Made by a program: the position numbers and the translations under genes. Shown in pieces: positions 1 to 8,509 of a stretch of DNA of 41,541 nucleotides (position 1 is its first letter; every line of letters begins with the position of its first letter). Under the pieces are notes generated by a model. That model had not been told where the DNA came from and did no database searches. It was given only the letters and a program-made list of their open reading frames with translations. The stretch comes from Nitrosopumilus sp. LS_AOA. GTDB taxonomy: Archaea > Thermoproteota > Nitrososphaeria > Nitrososphaerales > Nitrosopumilaceae. The stretch is from contig LFLC01000022.1 of assembly GCA_001543015.1 (NCBI GenBank), positions 1 to 41,541 on the forward strand, written 5' to 3'.

Positions 1-161
1 ATCTGATCTAATTCATAATTTTTTAAAAAATATCTATATTTATTGAAATTTTTTAGAATTATTGTTTTTTGAGGCACAAAAAAATTTACACACATCTAGT
101 CTATAGTTAAATAATTTTCACAGCTTCTGCCTAAATACAATCAAATTTGATTAATTTCAGA

Positions 162-314
162 ATGGTTACAGCATATTGCGTAAAATGCAGAGAAAAAAGG
201 GATATCAAAGATCCTGAAGAAACTAAATTAAAGAATGGACGTCCTGCCGTAAAAGGTACATGTCCTACCTGTGGAACTAAAGTATTCCGTATTGGTGCAA
301 TGCCAAAAGAATAA
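162..314 (+). CDS. Small zinc-ribbon protein (DUF5679-like), 50 aa
   Basis: Fifty-residue protein with two CxxC knuckles (CVKC near residue 6 and CPTC near residue 34), which should bind one zinc ion. The middle segment, with KNGRPAVKG before the second knuckle, matches small archaeal zinc ribbons of the DUF5679 type and resembles the zinc ribbons of topoisomerase I C-termini. A TATA-like element (ctaaatac, about 131-138) is centred about 27 nt upstream of the ATG, so the mRNA is probably leaderless. It sits just before the aIF2-beta gene on the same strand. A nucleic-acid-binding role is an inference from the fold; no specific function is known to me. Confidence 0.8.
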   Translation: MVTAYCVKCREKRDIKDPEETKLKNGRPAVKGTCPTCGTKVFRIGAMPKE

Positions 315-367
315 TTTAAAACAACTCCACATGGCTCTTCTTTTTCAAAACCCATATAGGGTCAACT

Positions 368-805
368 ATGCACTATTTTTCAGTGACTAAAACAGAATAT
401 GAACACTTGCTCAAACGTATTCAAGATAAACTAGGCGACACCAATAAAGAAACTTCAACCAGATTTGAATTACCTATAGTTGATATAATGTGGGAAGGGC
501 AAAAAACTTTCTTGCGTAACTTTTCAGATTTTCCAAAGATTCTTCGTAGAGATCCTCAAAAAGTTTTACAATATCTCTCAAAAGAATTTGCAGTTCCAGC
601 AGAAATGCAGGGAGATAAGGCAATGTTTGTTGGACGAAGGGCACCTGATGACTTTACAAGATTATTCAAAATTTATGTTAAGGATTACCTTGAATGTCAT
701 ACATGCAAAAGTCCTGATACAAAAATTCTAAAAGAAAATCGTATTTCATTTCTAGTTTGTGAAGCATGTGGTGCAAAATCAACTTTAAAAGGTAAATACG
801 CGTAA
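368..805 (+). CDS. eif2b: Translation initiation factor aIF2 subunit beta
   Basis: Beta subunit of the heterotrimeric GTPase aIF2, which brings initiator Met-tRNA to the small ribosomal subunit. The 145-residue length is normal for the archaeal protein. The central alpha/beta domain has the typical RDPQKVLQYLSKEF segment near residue 61, and the C-terminal zinc ribbon has C110, C113, C131 and C134. The stop codon overlaps the ATG of the DUF424 gene by one base (TAATG), so the two should be translationally coupled. This is the head of a plus-strand run of translation and ribosome-biogenesis genes. No good Shine-Dalgarno is visible before this ATG. Confidence 0.96.
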   Translation: MHYFSVTKTEYEHLLKRIQDKLGDTNKETSTRFELPIVDIMWEGQKTFLRNFSDFPKILRRDPQKVLQYLSKEFAVPAEMQGDKAMFVGRRAPDDFTRLFKIYVKDYLECHTCKSPDTKILKENRISFLVCEACGAKSTLKGKYA

Positions 806-1101
806 TGCAATTCGCAGTACGAGTTAGTGACTATCAAAAGAAAAGAATGCTCAATATTTGTGATGCTGATTTGTTAGGCAAAAAAATTACTGAAAATGAA
901 TTAACTATGAATATTAGTGAAAGCTATTATGGTGACAGATTTGTTGAAGAGCAAGAAGCAGAAACTCTATTAAAAAATTCATCAATAATTAATATGGCTG
1001 GACCAGAAACTATTTCTTTATCAATTAAACTTGGAGTCGGTTCTGAAAATGGAATTAAAAAAGTTTCTGGAGTTCCTTTCTTAATAATTTTTAATGTGTA
1101 G
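805..1101 (+). CDS. DUF424 family protein
   Basis: Ninety-eight-residue protein of the archaeal DUF424 family, recognised by its N-terminal strand-helix start, the central ISESYYGDRF segment and the C-terminal VSGVPFLIIF. The family is widespread in archaea and commonly sits beside aIF2-beta, as here, where the start overlaps the preceding stop by one base. That linkage suggests a role in translation, but no activity has been established to my knowledge. It is followed by an 80-nt gap with a fresh promoter for the RIO kinase. Confidence 0.85.
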   Translation: MQFAVRVSDYQKKRMLNICDADLLGKKITENELTMNISESYYGDRFVEEQEAETLLKNSSIINMAGPETISLSIKLGVGSENGIKKVSGVPFLIIFNV

Positions 1102-1181
1102 ATGTTATTTGGTTTTTATTTTAGATTCATTTTTTTATTAAAACAGGAATCTCTTTTATCTAGTGGGAGTATTGTTATTTC

Positions 1182-1961
1182 ATGACTGATATAATTAGTA
1201 AAAAATTAGAATCTAAAATTGATAATATATTAAATTCAAAACGAAAACGAAAACATTTGGAAGATGGTTTTAAAAAAGGCAAAACAATCAATGAAGTCTT
1301 AGACAAACGTACTGTGATGACTCTTTACAAAATGATCACAGATCATATTATTGCATATGTCAATGGAACTGTGAGTGCTGGAAAAGAATCTGTTCTTTTT
1401 TGGGCTGTTGATGAAGATGATCAAAATGTTGCATTGAAAATTTATTTGATTAGCACATCAAATTTTAAAAAACGTGAACCATACATTTTGGGTGATCCTA
1501 GATTTTTACATTTAAAAAAAGGCACAAAAAATCTTGTTTATTTATGGGCAAGAAAGGAACATCGAAATTTAACACAATGTTATAATGCTGGAATTCCGGT
1601 TCCTAGACCTCGATATGTCACAAATAACGTACTTGCAATGGATTTTGTGGGTGAAAATGGTGCTCCTGCCAGACAATTACTAACTTCTGATGTGGATGAA
1701 AATGATTACAGCCAAGCAATTATCCTTCTAAAAGATCTTTATCAAAAAGCCAAATTAGTTCATGGTGATTTTTCAGAATACAATATTTTCAAAACTGAGA
1801 ATGGTTTAGTTGTTTTTGATCTTGCCTCTGCAGTTGATCTTAGACATCCAAATTCTGATGATTTTCTTAAAAGAGATATTAATAACATTGTAAGATTCTT
1901 CACTAAAAGGAGAATTCCTGTTGAAGATTCAGAAAAACTATTTGAGGAAATTACAAAATGA
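1182..1961 (+). CDS. rio1: RIO-type serine protein kinase (Rio1)
   Basis: Atypical protein kinase/ATPase of the RIO1 family, which acts in maturation of the small ribosomal subunit. Visible motifs are a RIO-type nucleotide loop (GTVSAGKES, residues 62-70), the ATP lysine in ALKIY (K86), the catalytic loop HGDFSEYN (D196, N201) and the metal-binding aspartate in VFDLA (D213). The 259-residue length is normal for the archaeal form. A TATA-like element (cttttatc, about 1152-1159) lies about 26 nt upstream of the ATG, so it probably starts its own leaderless transcript. Its last codons overlap the KH-protein gene by 4 nt (ATGA). Pairing with a Krr1/Pno1-like KH protein fits ribosome biogenesis. 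Confidence 0.95.
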   Translation: MTDIISKKLESKIDNILNSKRKRKHLEDGFKKGKTINEVLDKRTVMTLYKMITDHIIAYVNGTVSAGKESVLFWAVDEDDQNVALKIYLISTSNFKKREPYILGDPRFLHLKKGTKNLVYLWARKEHRNLTQCYNAGIPVPRPRYVTNNVLAMDFVGENGAPARQLLTSDVDENDYSQAIILLKDLYQKAKLVHGDFSEYNIFKTENGLVVFDLASAVDLRHPNSDDFLKRDINNIVRFFTKRRIPVEDSEKLFEEITK

Positions 1962-2530
1962 GCTTTGAGAAAATAATCCGTATTCCAAATGATCGAATTG
2001 CAGTTTTAATTGGAAAATCAGGTACTGTAAAATCCAAAATTGAACAGTTATGTTTTGTTTATCTAGATATTGATGGTGAAACTGGTGAAGTTTTAATAAA
2101 ATCTGTTGGTGATGTTGAAAAAATGCAACCCTTCAAAGCAATGGAAATTGTTACAGCAATTGGACGAGGCTTTTCACCTGAAAATGCTATGACTTTGTTA
2201 AAAGGTGAAAATACATTGCATGTAATTGATCTAAGAGAGTTTGCTGGAAAATCTAGTGCAAATATTGAAAGGATAAAAGGGAGAATTATTGGAGAAGGTG
2301 GGAGAGCTAGACGAAATATGGAAAATCTTAGTAGTACACATATCTCAGTCTATGGCCGAACAGTTTCAATTATTGGTGATGCAACTAAATTACGATTAAC
2401 AGTTGATGCTATATCTGCAATTTCTAGTGGGGGTATGCATGGTGCAGTTTATGATAAATTAGAAGCTGCAAATAGACGAACAAAAAAAGAAAAAATGCAA
2501 TTATGGGAAGATCAAGATGTCTTCTATTAA
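1958..2530 (+). CDS. KH-domain RNA-binding protein (Pno1/Krr1-like)
   Basis: A 190-residue protein with two KH domains. The first has the GxxG loop in IGKSGTVKSKIE (about 18-29). The second has the run GRIIGEGGRARRNMENLS (about 107-124), which is typical of Dim2/Pno1 and Krr1-like proteins. Such proteins bind pre-rRNA during small-subunit assembly, often with Rio1, which is encoded directly upstream with a 4-nt overlap. The 3' end overlaps the topo VI B gene by 14 nt. The family is clear; the exact rRNA target is inferred. Confidence 0.93.
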   Translation: MSFEKIIRIPNDRIAVLIGKSGTVKSKIEQLCFVYLDIDGETGEVLIKSVGDVEKMQPFKAMEIVTAIGRGFSPENAMTLLKGENTLHVIDLREFAGKSSANIERIKGRIIGEGGRARRNMENLSSTHISVYGRTVSIIGDATKLRLTVDAISAISSGGMHGAVYDKLEAANRRTKKEKMQLWEDQDVFY

Positions 2531-4388
2531 AGAAAAATTTAATCAAATTTCACCTAGTGAATTCTTTTACAGTAATCGTGATTTAGCTGGTTTTAGTAAT
2601 CCTACACGTTCTCTTTATACTGCAGTTAGAGAATTTGTTGAAAATGCATTAGATGCATGTGATCAAAAAGGAATTCTTCCAGACGTTCATTTAACAATAA
2701 AGGCTGTAGATCCTGAAAAATCTGATCCTAAACCATACATTTTGACTGTAAAAGATAATGGCCCTGGAATTGATGCAGAGCATATTCCACCTGCATTTGG
2801 AACTGTACTTTATGGTTCAAAATTTGGACTCAAACAAGCAAGAGGAATGTTTGGTCTTGGTGCAACTATGGCAATTTTGTATGGACAAATTACAACAAAT
2901 AAACCAGTTACTGTAAAGAGTTGTGCAGATGGAAAAATCCAAAACCAATTTGAAATATTACTAGACATTCAAAAAAATAAACCAGTAATTGTTAAACACA
3001 CAACAAAAGAAGTTTCAAAAACAGGACTCTCTGTTAGTATTTGTTTGGAGGGTGATTACTCAAAAGCTGGTATTAAAATTAGAGACTATGTGTATCAAAC
3101 TTCTCTGATTACCCCTTATGCTTCAATTACTTTTGATGATCCTAAAGGACAAAAATTTAGTCATCCTAGATTTGTAAAAAATATACCTTCACCCCCAACA
3201 ATAATTCGACCACATCCACATGGAGTTGATGTAGAAAGAATACGAAGAATGATAGTTGAATCTCAATTTGAAATTCCAATTATTGATGATGCAATGATTG
3301 AAAAAGTGAGAACAGATTTAGGGCTATCCAAGAAAAATCTTAGTTTTACTTCAATCATGGAGAAAGCAGAGAAAAAATGGAAAAATCTTTCACGTCAAGT
3401 TAGAGTAGTAATTGCGTTAATGTCTTTTCTAAAAATGGACTTTGAAAAATTAAACAAAATCAGAATTGAAGATCTTGATATTCCAAACAAAAAATTATCT
3501 TATTGGGATTTTGGTGATTCTCAATCAAAAACAATTGATATGGATCCAGAAAGCCAATATTACAAACAATTAACCAATACTGTTCAAGGTGAACCTCTTA
3601 CTACATTTTTAACAAAACGATTTCAACGAATTGGTCCTACTACTGCAGTCAAATTTGCAGCATTTGTAAAATTCAAACCTGAAAGACGAATGGGTACCCT
3701 ATCTAATCAAGAATTAGTTACCCTAAGTGATGGTCTTCAAAAATTTGAAGACTTTATGGCACCTGATTCGAGTTGTTTGGCTCCCTTGGGTGCTGAACCA
3801 TTAGAAAAAGGCATCAAAAAATTCTTCAATCCTGACTTTACTGCTGTAGTTCAACGCCCAGCTTCTGCATATTCTGGATTCCCTTTCATAGTTGAGATGG
3901 GAATTGCATATGGTGGTGATATAAAATCTGGGGGACCACATGTTTATCGTTATGCAAATCGTATTCCTTTACTTTATGATGAGGGAAGTGATGTAGTTCT
4001 TAAAGTTGTACATGATACTGATTGGGGTAGATACAAAATAAAAGGTGAACCTCCTTTCATAATTGTATCTCATATTTGCTCAACTAGAATTCCATACAAA
4101 ACTGCAGGAAAAGAAAATGTTGCAGACAGAGAAGAAATAGAGAGAGAATTAAGATTGGCATTACAATTCTTGTCACGAAAACTAGCATCATTTATGTCTA
4201 AAAGAGGTCAAGCTGAAATGGCAAAAAAGAGAGCTAATCTTTATGCAAAATATATTCCAATGATTGCAGAATTTTGTACAGAACTTGCTGGAAAGAAAAA
4301 AGAACCAAATTACCAAAAAATATTAGATGCTGAAAAAGCTTCTCAACCAAAATTAATACCGGAGGAAAATAAAATTGAAAACAAGTGA
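2517..4388 (+). CDS. top6B: DNA topoisomerase VI subunit B
   Basis: ATPase subunit of the type IIB topoisomerase. The GHKL (Bergerat) nucleotide fold is clear: N-box REFVENALDACD (38-49), DNGPGI (80-85) and the glycine-rich lid ARGMFGLGATM (108-118). A helix-two-turn-helix and transducer region follow, including the ATP-contacting lysine stretch of the transducer. The 623-residue length is somewhat longer than the ~530 aa of the Sulfolobus protein because of added C-terminal sequence. The start overlaps the KH gene by 14 nt and the 3' end overlaps top6A by 14 nt, so both subunits should be made from one mRNA. Confidence 0.97.
   Translation: MSSIKEKFNQISPSEFFYSNRDLAGFSNPTRSLYTAVREFVENALDACDQKGILPDVHLTIKAVDPEKSDPKPYILTVKDNGPGIDAEHIPPAFGTVLYGSKFGLKQARGMFGLGATMAILYGQITTNKPVTVKSCADGKIQNQFEILLDIQKNKPVIVKHTTKEVSKTGLSVSICLEGDYSKAGIKIRDYVYQTSLITPYASITFDDPKGQKFSHPRFVKNIPSPPTIIRPHPHGVDVERIRRMIVESQFEIPIIDDAMIEKVRTDLGLSKKNLSFTSIMEKAEKKWKNLSRQVRVVIALMSFLKMDFEKLNKIRIEDLDIPNKKLSYWDFGDSQSKTIDMDPESQYYKQLTNTVQGEPLTTFLTKRFQRIGPTTAVKFAAFVKFKPERRMGTLSNQELVTLSDGLQKFEDFMAPDSSCLAPLGAEPLEKGIKKFFNPDFTAVVQRPASAYSGFPFIVEMGIAYGGDIKSGGPHVYRYANRIPLLYDEGSDVVLKVVHDTDWGRYKIKGEPPFIIVSHICSTRIPYKTAGKENVADREEIERELRLALQFLSRKLASFMSKRGQAEMAKKRANLYAKYIPMIAEFCTELAGKKKEPNYQKILDAEKASQPKLIPEENKIENK
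4361..4365 (+). promoter_or_regulatory. Shine-Dalgarno GGAGG for top6A
   Basis: GGAGG inside the end of top6B lies nine bases before a TTG codon at 4375. The spacing is ideal for ribosome binding and decides TTG as the top6A start, even though no ATG is nearby. Such a strong site contrasts with the leaderless genes that surround it and fits internal re-initiation within an operon. Confidence 0.75.
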
Positions 4389-5499
4389 ATCAAAAAAACA
4401 AAATAGAATTAAAGAACTAAGCAAGAAAGCTGATGAAAAACAAAAAAAAGTTCTTACGATGCTTAAAGAACATGGTGCAAAAATATATGATGAATTAGAT
4501 AATGGACAATTTCCAAAATTTACTATTCCTAGTAGATCTGTAAGTAACATTGTTTATGATAAAAAATTACGACAATACATCTTAGGTAGTAATGCAGCTT
4601 TGAGAAGTTCTAGAAATTCTGCTCAATTAAGATCATTTACCCAATTAATGTGGTTAGCATTTTTTGCAAATAGATTAACAAAAGAAAAAAAATCATCTAC
4701 ACTAAGAGATGTTTATTATTCTTCTCAGGCATTTGGTGTAGAATTTGAAGACCAAGGTGAATCTGATAACATTATTGTAGATTTAGAAGCAGTAACTTCA
4801 AGAGCTAGAGAAGATTTTCATATATTTCCTGAAGAGCGAAGTTCTATTTTTGGTGATTTGAATATAGAGTATACAATTCCTGGATATGAGGGTAAGACGA
4901 TGAATTTGTCAAACCATCCTGATGGATATTCAATTGGTCCAAGTTTGACTACTGCAGAATTAGTTGATACCACTGCAGAAATTGTAATTGCTATTGAAAA
5001 AGGTGGTCTCTTTACAAGATTTGTTGAAGAACAAGTTGACAAAAAATTCAAATCCATAATTATCAATACTGGGGGACAAGCTCCACGTTCAACTAGAACT
5101 TTGTTAAAAAGACTTCATGATGAAATGAAATTACCTGTAATTGTTCTTACAGATGGTGATGTGTATGGTGAACATATTGCAATGGTAATAAAATCAGGTT
5201 CTGCAAATGCTGCACATCTCAGAGAATTAACTGTCCCTGATGCCAAATGGGTTGGAGTTTGGGCAACTGATATTGAAAAATACAAATTACCTACAATCCC
5301 TATGACTGAATCTGATATCAAGAGGTGTTATGATCTTAAAAAAGATCCTCGATATCAGGATGGAGTTTGGAAAAAAGAACTAGATGTCTTTTTAAAAATT
5401 AAACGTAAAGCAGAATTAGAGGCTTTCTCAAAATACGGTCTCACTAACATTACTGAAAAATATTTGCCACAAAAACTAGAACTAGCAAAAAGTCTTTAA
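4375..5499 (+). CDS. top6A: DNA topoisomerase VI subunit A (Spo11-like)
   Basis: DNA-cleaving subunit of topoisomerase VI, the archaeal relative of Spo11. The 5Y-CAP domain contains RDVYYSSQ, where Y115 aligns with the catalytic tyrosine of Spo11 (RDIFYSN). The TOPRIM domain shows the metal residues E207 (in IVIAIEKGG) and D259/D261 (DGDVYGEH). The length of 374 aa is normal. It starts at TTG, set by a GGAGG site nine bases upstream, and overlaps top6B by 14 nt. An N-terminal lysine-rich helix of about 30 residues precedes the conserved core. Confidence 0.97.
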   Translation: MKTSESKKQNRIKELSKKADEKQKKVLTMLKEHGAKIYDELDNGQFPKFTIPSRSVSNIVYDKKLRQYILGSNAALRSSRNSAQLRSFTQLMWLAFFANRLTKEKKSSTLRDVYYSSQAFGVEFEDQGESDNIIVDLEAVTSRAREDFHIFPEERSSIFGDLNIEYTIPGYEGKTMNLSNHPDGYSIGPSLTTAELVDTTAEIVIAIEKGGLFTRFVEEQVDKKFKSIIINTGGQAPRSTRTLLKRLHDEMKLPVIVLTDGDVYGEHIAMVIKSGSANAAHLRELTVPDAKWVGVWATDIEKYKLPTIPMTESDIKRCYDLKKDPRYQDGVWKKELDVFLKIKRKAELEAFSKYGLTNITEKYLPQKLELAKSL

Positions 5500-5958
5500 T
5501 TATTTTATTCTTAGTGTCAAGACACCATTTCTATATTTAAAATCAAATATTTGCATACTCTTGGCATTTTCTATTGGAACTTCTTTTGAAAACCCCATAG
5601 TTCCACGAATGTATAACATTCCCTCAACTAGTCGAACTGCAATTTTATCTTCAGGACCAGGTACATCAGCTACAAACACATATTCATTTTCTCCTTTGAT
5701 TAAATCATATACCCAATTTTTTGTCTCTTGTTCTCGTGCTTGAGTGTATAGTGGTTTATGATCTTTAGTCATTTTCTTTAAAACTCTAACCCAAAAAATC
5801 ATTGTAATTGCTGCACCACCAATTAAAATAAAACTTGCATAACCTGAATCTGCTCGTTGTGTCATCATGTAGATGATACCTAAAAATAAAATTACAATTA
5901 TGGGTATTACAAAATTTAATGATTGTTCATTTGAATATGCTCCTTTGTAACTTGACAA
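5500..5958 (-). CDS. Membrane-anchored Hsp20/alpha-crystallin-like protein
   Basis: Two hydrophobic segments (NFVIPIIVILFLGIIY and the following FILIGGAAITMIFWV) precede a C-terminal domain of about 65 residues that looks like an alpha-crystallin fold. It has EYVFVADVPGPEDKIAVRL, a central LYIRG strand and the typical ending YRNGVLTLRI. Small heat-shock proteins are usually soluble, so this would be a membrane-tethered holdase; that role is inferred. The longest frame opens at TTG 5982. I prefer TTG 5958 because the TATA-like cttTATATtt (5981-5990) is centred about 28 nt upstream of it. It is convergent with top6A, with no gap between the stops. Confidence 0.7.
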   Translation of the reverse strand: MSSYKGAYSNEQSLNFVIPIIVILFLGIIYMMTQRADSGYASFILIGGAAITMIFWVRVLKKMTKDHKPLYTQAREQETKNWVYDLIKGENEYVFVADVPGPEDKIAVRLVEGMLYIRGTMGFSKEVPIENAKSMQIFDFKYRNGVLTLRIK

Positions 5959-6042
5959 GCAGTAAAAATTTAGTTTTACCAAATATAAAGTATCTTTGAA
6001 AATTCCTTTTATCTTGATGATTAACTCCTTGAAAATTTCTCA

Positions 6043-6065
6043 ATAACTATGAAAATAGTAGTTAT
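6043..6065. promoter_or_regulatory. Inverted repeat upstream of HTH gene (candidate operator)
   Basis: Perfect 7-bp inverted repeat ATAACTA...TAGTTAT with a 9-nt spacer, lying between the divergent Hsp20-like and HTH genes. It is just upstream of the presumed TATA box of the HTH gene (tttta near 6076, about 26 nt before ATG 6102). Position and symmetry suit binding of a dimeric regulator, perhaps the HTH protein itself. In DNA this AT-rich, a 7-bp palindrome can arise by chance. Confidence 0.35.
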
Positions 6066-6101
6066 AGATCATGTTTTATTCAATTAGAATTTATTTTAAA
6101 A

Positions 6102-6458
6102 ATGATGGAATCCTCTAAACTTGAAAATGATCTTGTTTCTGAACTCAAATTATCTCCTTTACAGGCTAAAGTGTACCTACTTGTTACATGCTATGGAAAA
6201 ATGTCCTCTGAAATAATTTCTCAGAAACTAAAGATTTCGTTAGATGATGCAGAAAACTCATCAAAAGATCTTATGACTTTGGGTGCTTTCATAGATATTT
6301 CTGAAACTGAATTTGAGGCAATGCATCCTAGATTTACTGCAGTTAACATGTATAGACGAATGTGCGAGCGAGAAAATATTGAATTTAAACGAAACAAAAT
6401 TGTAGATAGTATCGGAGTAATTTTAGAAAAACCATATGAGGATGCAAGAACTAAATAA
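6102..6458 (+). CDS. Small TrmB-like winged-helix regulator
   Basis: A 118-residue protein whose first 75 residues match the N-terminal winged helix of TrmB-type archaeal regulators. LSPLQAKVYLLVTCYGKMSS corresponds to the usual 'L..LEAKVYLALLKLG..T' helix, followed by EIISQKLKISLDDAENSSKDL as the recognition helix and a wing. It lacks the sugar-binding C-terminal domain of full TrmB. A leaderless start at ATG 6102 is supported by a T-rich TATA element about 26 nt upstream. The two following genes may be co-transcribed with it. The ligand and targets cannot be read from the sequence. Confidence 0.65.
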   Translation: MMESSKLENDLVSELKLSPLQAKVYLLVTCYGKMSSEIISQKLKISLDDAENSSKDLMTLGAFIDISETEFEAMHPRFTAVNMYRRMCERENIEFKRNKIVDSIGVILEKPYEDARTK

Positions 6459-6479
6459 TGCTAAAATTGGTGAACAGCA

Positions 6480-6878
6480 TTGAATATTGATCCTGAAACA
6501 TGTAAACATCAACCTGTCTATTTTGGTGTGATAAACATTAACATCGATGAAAAAACAATTGGTTCAGTTGATGTGTGGCGATGTGGTGCGTGCAAGAAAC
6601 GTTTCTGTGAAGAAAAGCAACTTGGAATTGAAGAGATAGCTGATTTAGTGGGAATGCCAAAAATTGATGCTGATGCAAAATGGGCTGTAACTGTATGTAA
6701 ATTACAAAAAGGAAAATACAAATGGAAATTAGTCAAACTCAAAGAAAATGGAGACATCAAACATGAATGCTTGGATGAACAAGTAATTCCATTAAAAATA
6801 AATGATTACAAAATAGATGATGATAAACATTGGAGCTTTTTGATTGATGATAATGTTAACAAGGCTGTAGAAATTTAA
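6480..6878 (+). CDS. Unrecognised 132-aa protein with possible zinc knuckle
   Basis: I do not recognise a family. The N-terminal part has C8 and H10 in ETCKHQPVYF, then CGACKKRFC (CxxC plus a third cysteine), a spacing that could hold a zinc ion. The rest is mixed alpha/beta with a basic GKYKWKLVKLKE stretch and an acidic tail. The start is TTG 6480, preceded by GGTGA at 6469-6473 as a plausible ribosome site. It lies 21 nt after the HTH gene and 8 nt before the next small gene, so the three may form one transcript. It is probably a lineage-specific thaumarchaeal protein. Confidence 0.6.
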   Translation: MNIDPETCKHQPVYFGVININIDEKTIGSVDVWRCGACKKRFCEEKQLGIEEIADLVGMPKIDADAKWAVTVCKLQKGKYKWKLVKLKENGDIKHECLDEQVIPLKINDYKIDDDKHWSFLIDDNVNKAVEI

Positions 6879-6886
6879 TCTTAAAA

Positions 6887-7171
6887 ATGGATCTTAAAGT
6901 TCACATTAATAATATTCATGGAAGCCAAATGGCTGCAAAAATTACTGGTAAATTTACTATTGATAATAATGATTTTCGTTTTACTGCCATTGCATTTGGT
7001 CGAATAGGTGGTCAAAATATTGGTGCAAAACTTTCTAAAACAACTGAAACAGAATTAAAAAAATTAGGCTATGATATTGATGAGGTTATAATTACTCTTC
7101 AAAATAATTTAATTCAAGGAGATTTGACTCTTCCTGAAGGTCTCAAAAAAGAATCCTTTGTTGATGACTAG
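6887..7171 (+). CDS. Conserved hypothetical protein, 94 aa
   Basis: Small soluble protein of 94 residues with no cysteines or membrane segment. It reads as a beta-rich N-terminal half ([20 protein letters not shown]) and a helical C-terminal half. I do not recognise the family. It follows the preceding gene by 8 nt and its stop overlaps the convergent mtnP stop by 4 nt, so the two transcripts meet tail to tail. Confidence 0.6.
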   Translation: MDLKVHINNIHGSQMAAKITGKFTIDNNDFRFTAIAFGRIGGQNIGAKLSKTTETELKKLGYDIDEVIITLQNNLIQGDLTLPEGLKKESFVDD

Positions 7172-7959
7172 AATTGGGCTTCTGCTAGTGCTTTTGCACA
7201 AGAACAATTTCTATTTTTAGGAATACTATCAATTAATTCTGTCAGAATTTTTTTTGTTATTTCTACATTTTTTGATAATGTTTCTAAAACTTGTTTAGCT
7301 GTAACTGGTTTGTCTGCCCATACATCATAATCTGTGACTGTTGAAATTGATGCATAACACATTTGTGCTTCTCTTGCTAGTTGACATTCTGGAACAAGTG
7401 TCATTCCAATAATATCTGCACCCGTTGTTCTGTAAAATTTTGACTCTGCTTTAGTTGAAAATCGTGGACCTTCAATGCAGACATATGTACAATCTTTATG
7501 AATTTTTATTCCCAGATTGTCTGTTACTTGTATAATTGATGATTGTAATTCTGGACAAAAAGGATCAGCTACTGAAATATGAATTACTTTGCCTTTTTCT
7601 GAAAACGAACCATCTCTTGATTTTGTAAAATCTAAAAATTGTGATGGTAATACAAAATGACCTGGTGCTAATTCTTCTTTTAGACTTCCAACTGCTGATG
7701 GTGCAATGATTCTTGTAACTCCCAATTCTTTGAATGCCCAAATATTTGCTTTAAAATTAATCATATGTGGTGGAATTGTATGTTTTTTACCATGTCTTGG
7801 AAGAAAAGCAATTTTTCTTCCTTTGAATGTTCCAACAGTTATTGTATCTGATGGTTTTCCATATGGTGTATCAATATCTACTTCTTGTGAATTTTCAAGT
7901 AATCCTGAATCATAAATTCCTGTTCCTCCAAAAATTCCAATTTCGACATCATTTTCCAT
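7168..7959 (-). CDS. mtnP: S-methyl-5'-thioadenosine phosphorylase
   Basis: Cleaves methylthioadenosine with phosphate to adenine and 5-methylthioribose-1-phosphate. It shows the family-1 nucleoside phosphorylase start [12 protein letters not shown], the phosphate-binding PRHG and the central [18 protein letters not shown] substrate-binding segment [13 protein letters not shown] and a GMTLVPE loop follow. The 263-aa length is normal. The C-terminus carries CSC, a motif known from hyperthermophilic archaeal MTAP II, where it aids disulfide stability, which is notable if this organism is a mesophile. The gene overlaps apt by one base (TAATG); the product adenine is the substrate of Apt, so the pair completes MTA-to-AMP salvage. 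Confidence 0.94.
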   Translation of the reverse strand: MENDVEIGIFGGTGIYDSGLLENSQEVDIDTPYGKPSDTITVGTFKGRKIAFLPRHGKKHTIPPHMINFKANIWAFKELGVTRIIAPSAVGSLKEELAPGHFVLPSQFLDFTKSRDGSFSEKGKVIHISVADPFCPELQSSIIQVTDNLGIKIHKDCTYVCIEGPRFSTKAESKFYRTTGADIIGMTLVPECQLAREAQMCYASISTVTDYDVWADKPVTAKQVLETLSKNVEITKKILTELIDSIPKNRNCSCAKALAEAQF

Positions 7960-8471
7960 TAGTATTTCACCAATGATTTACAATCATATTTGCTAATTCC
8001 TTTCATCCCGTTCAATTCTGTCAATTCAATTAGGAATGCAAAACCTGTGATTTTTCCTCCTACTTTTTCAATTAATTTTGCAGATGCTTTTGCCGTGCCT
8101 CCCGTTGCAAGTAAATCATCACAAATGAGAATTTTTTGCCCTTCTTTGATGATGTCTTTTTGAATTTCTAGTGTATCTTTTCCATATTCAATTGTGTATG
8201 ATATTTTTGTTGTTTTTCCTGGTAATTTCCCTGCTTTTCTGATCATTATCATTCCTTTATTGTACCTTGTAGCTAAAACACTAGCCAGAATGAATCCTCT
8301 TGATTCTATTCCTGCAAAAACGTCGATATCTTTTGGATGAAATTTTTTTGAAAATTCATCTGCAATGAAAGACAATGATGATGGATCTTTCAAAATTGGA
8401 CTAAAATCTCTAAATAAAATTCCTTTTTTAGGAAAATTTGGATATTCTGCAATTTTTTCTTTAAGATTCAT
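7959..8471 (-). CDS. apt: Adenine phosphoribosyltransferase
   Basis: Converts adenine and PRPP to AMP. The 170-residue protein has the opening [18 protein letters not shown] typical of Apt, the [10 protein letters not shown] hood region and the PRPP-binding loop [16 protein letters not shown]. It is the first gene of a two-gene unit with mtnP. A TATA-like ttttattta (8490-8498) lies about 24 nt upstream of the ATG, suggesting a leaderless transcript. Confidence 0.95.
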   Translation of the reverse strand: MNLKEKIAEYPNFPKKGILFRDFSPILKDPSSLSFIADEFSKKFHPKDIDVFAGIESRGFILASVLATRYNKGMIMIRKAGKLPGKTTKISYTIEYGKDTLEIQKDIIKEGQKILICDDLLATGGTAKASAKLIEKVGGKITGFAFLIELTELNGMKGISKYDCKSLVKY

Positions 8472-8509
8472 GAATACTAAAATTATTTAGTAAATAAAAT
8501 TGTTTAAAA

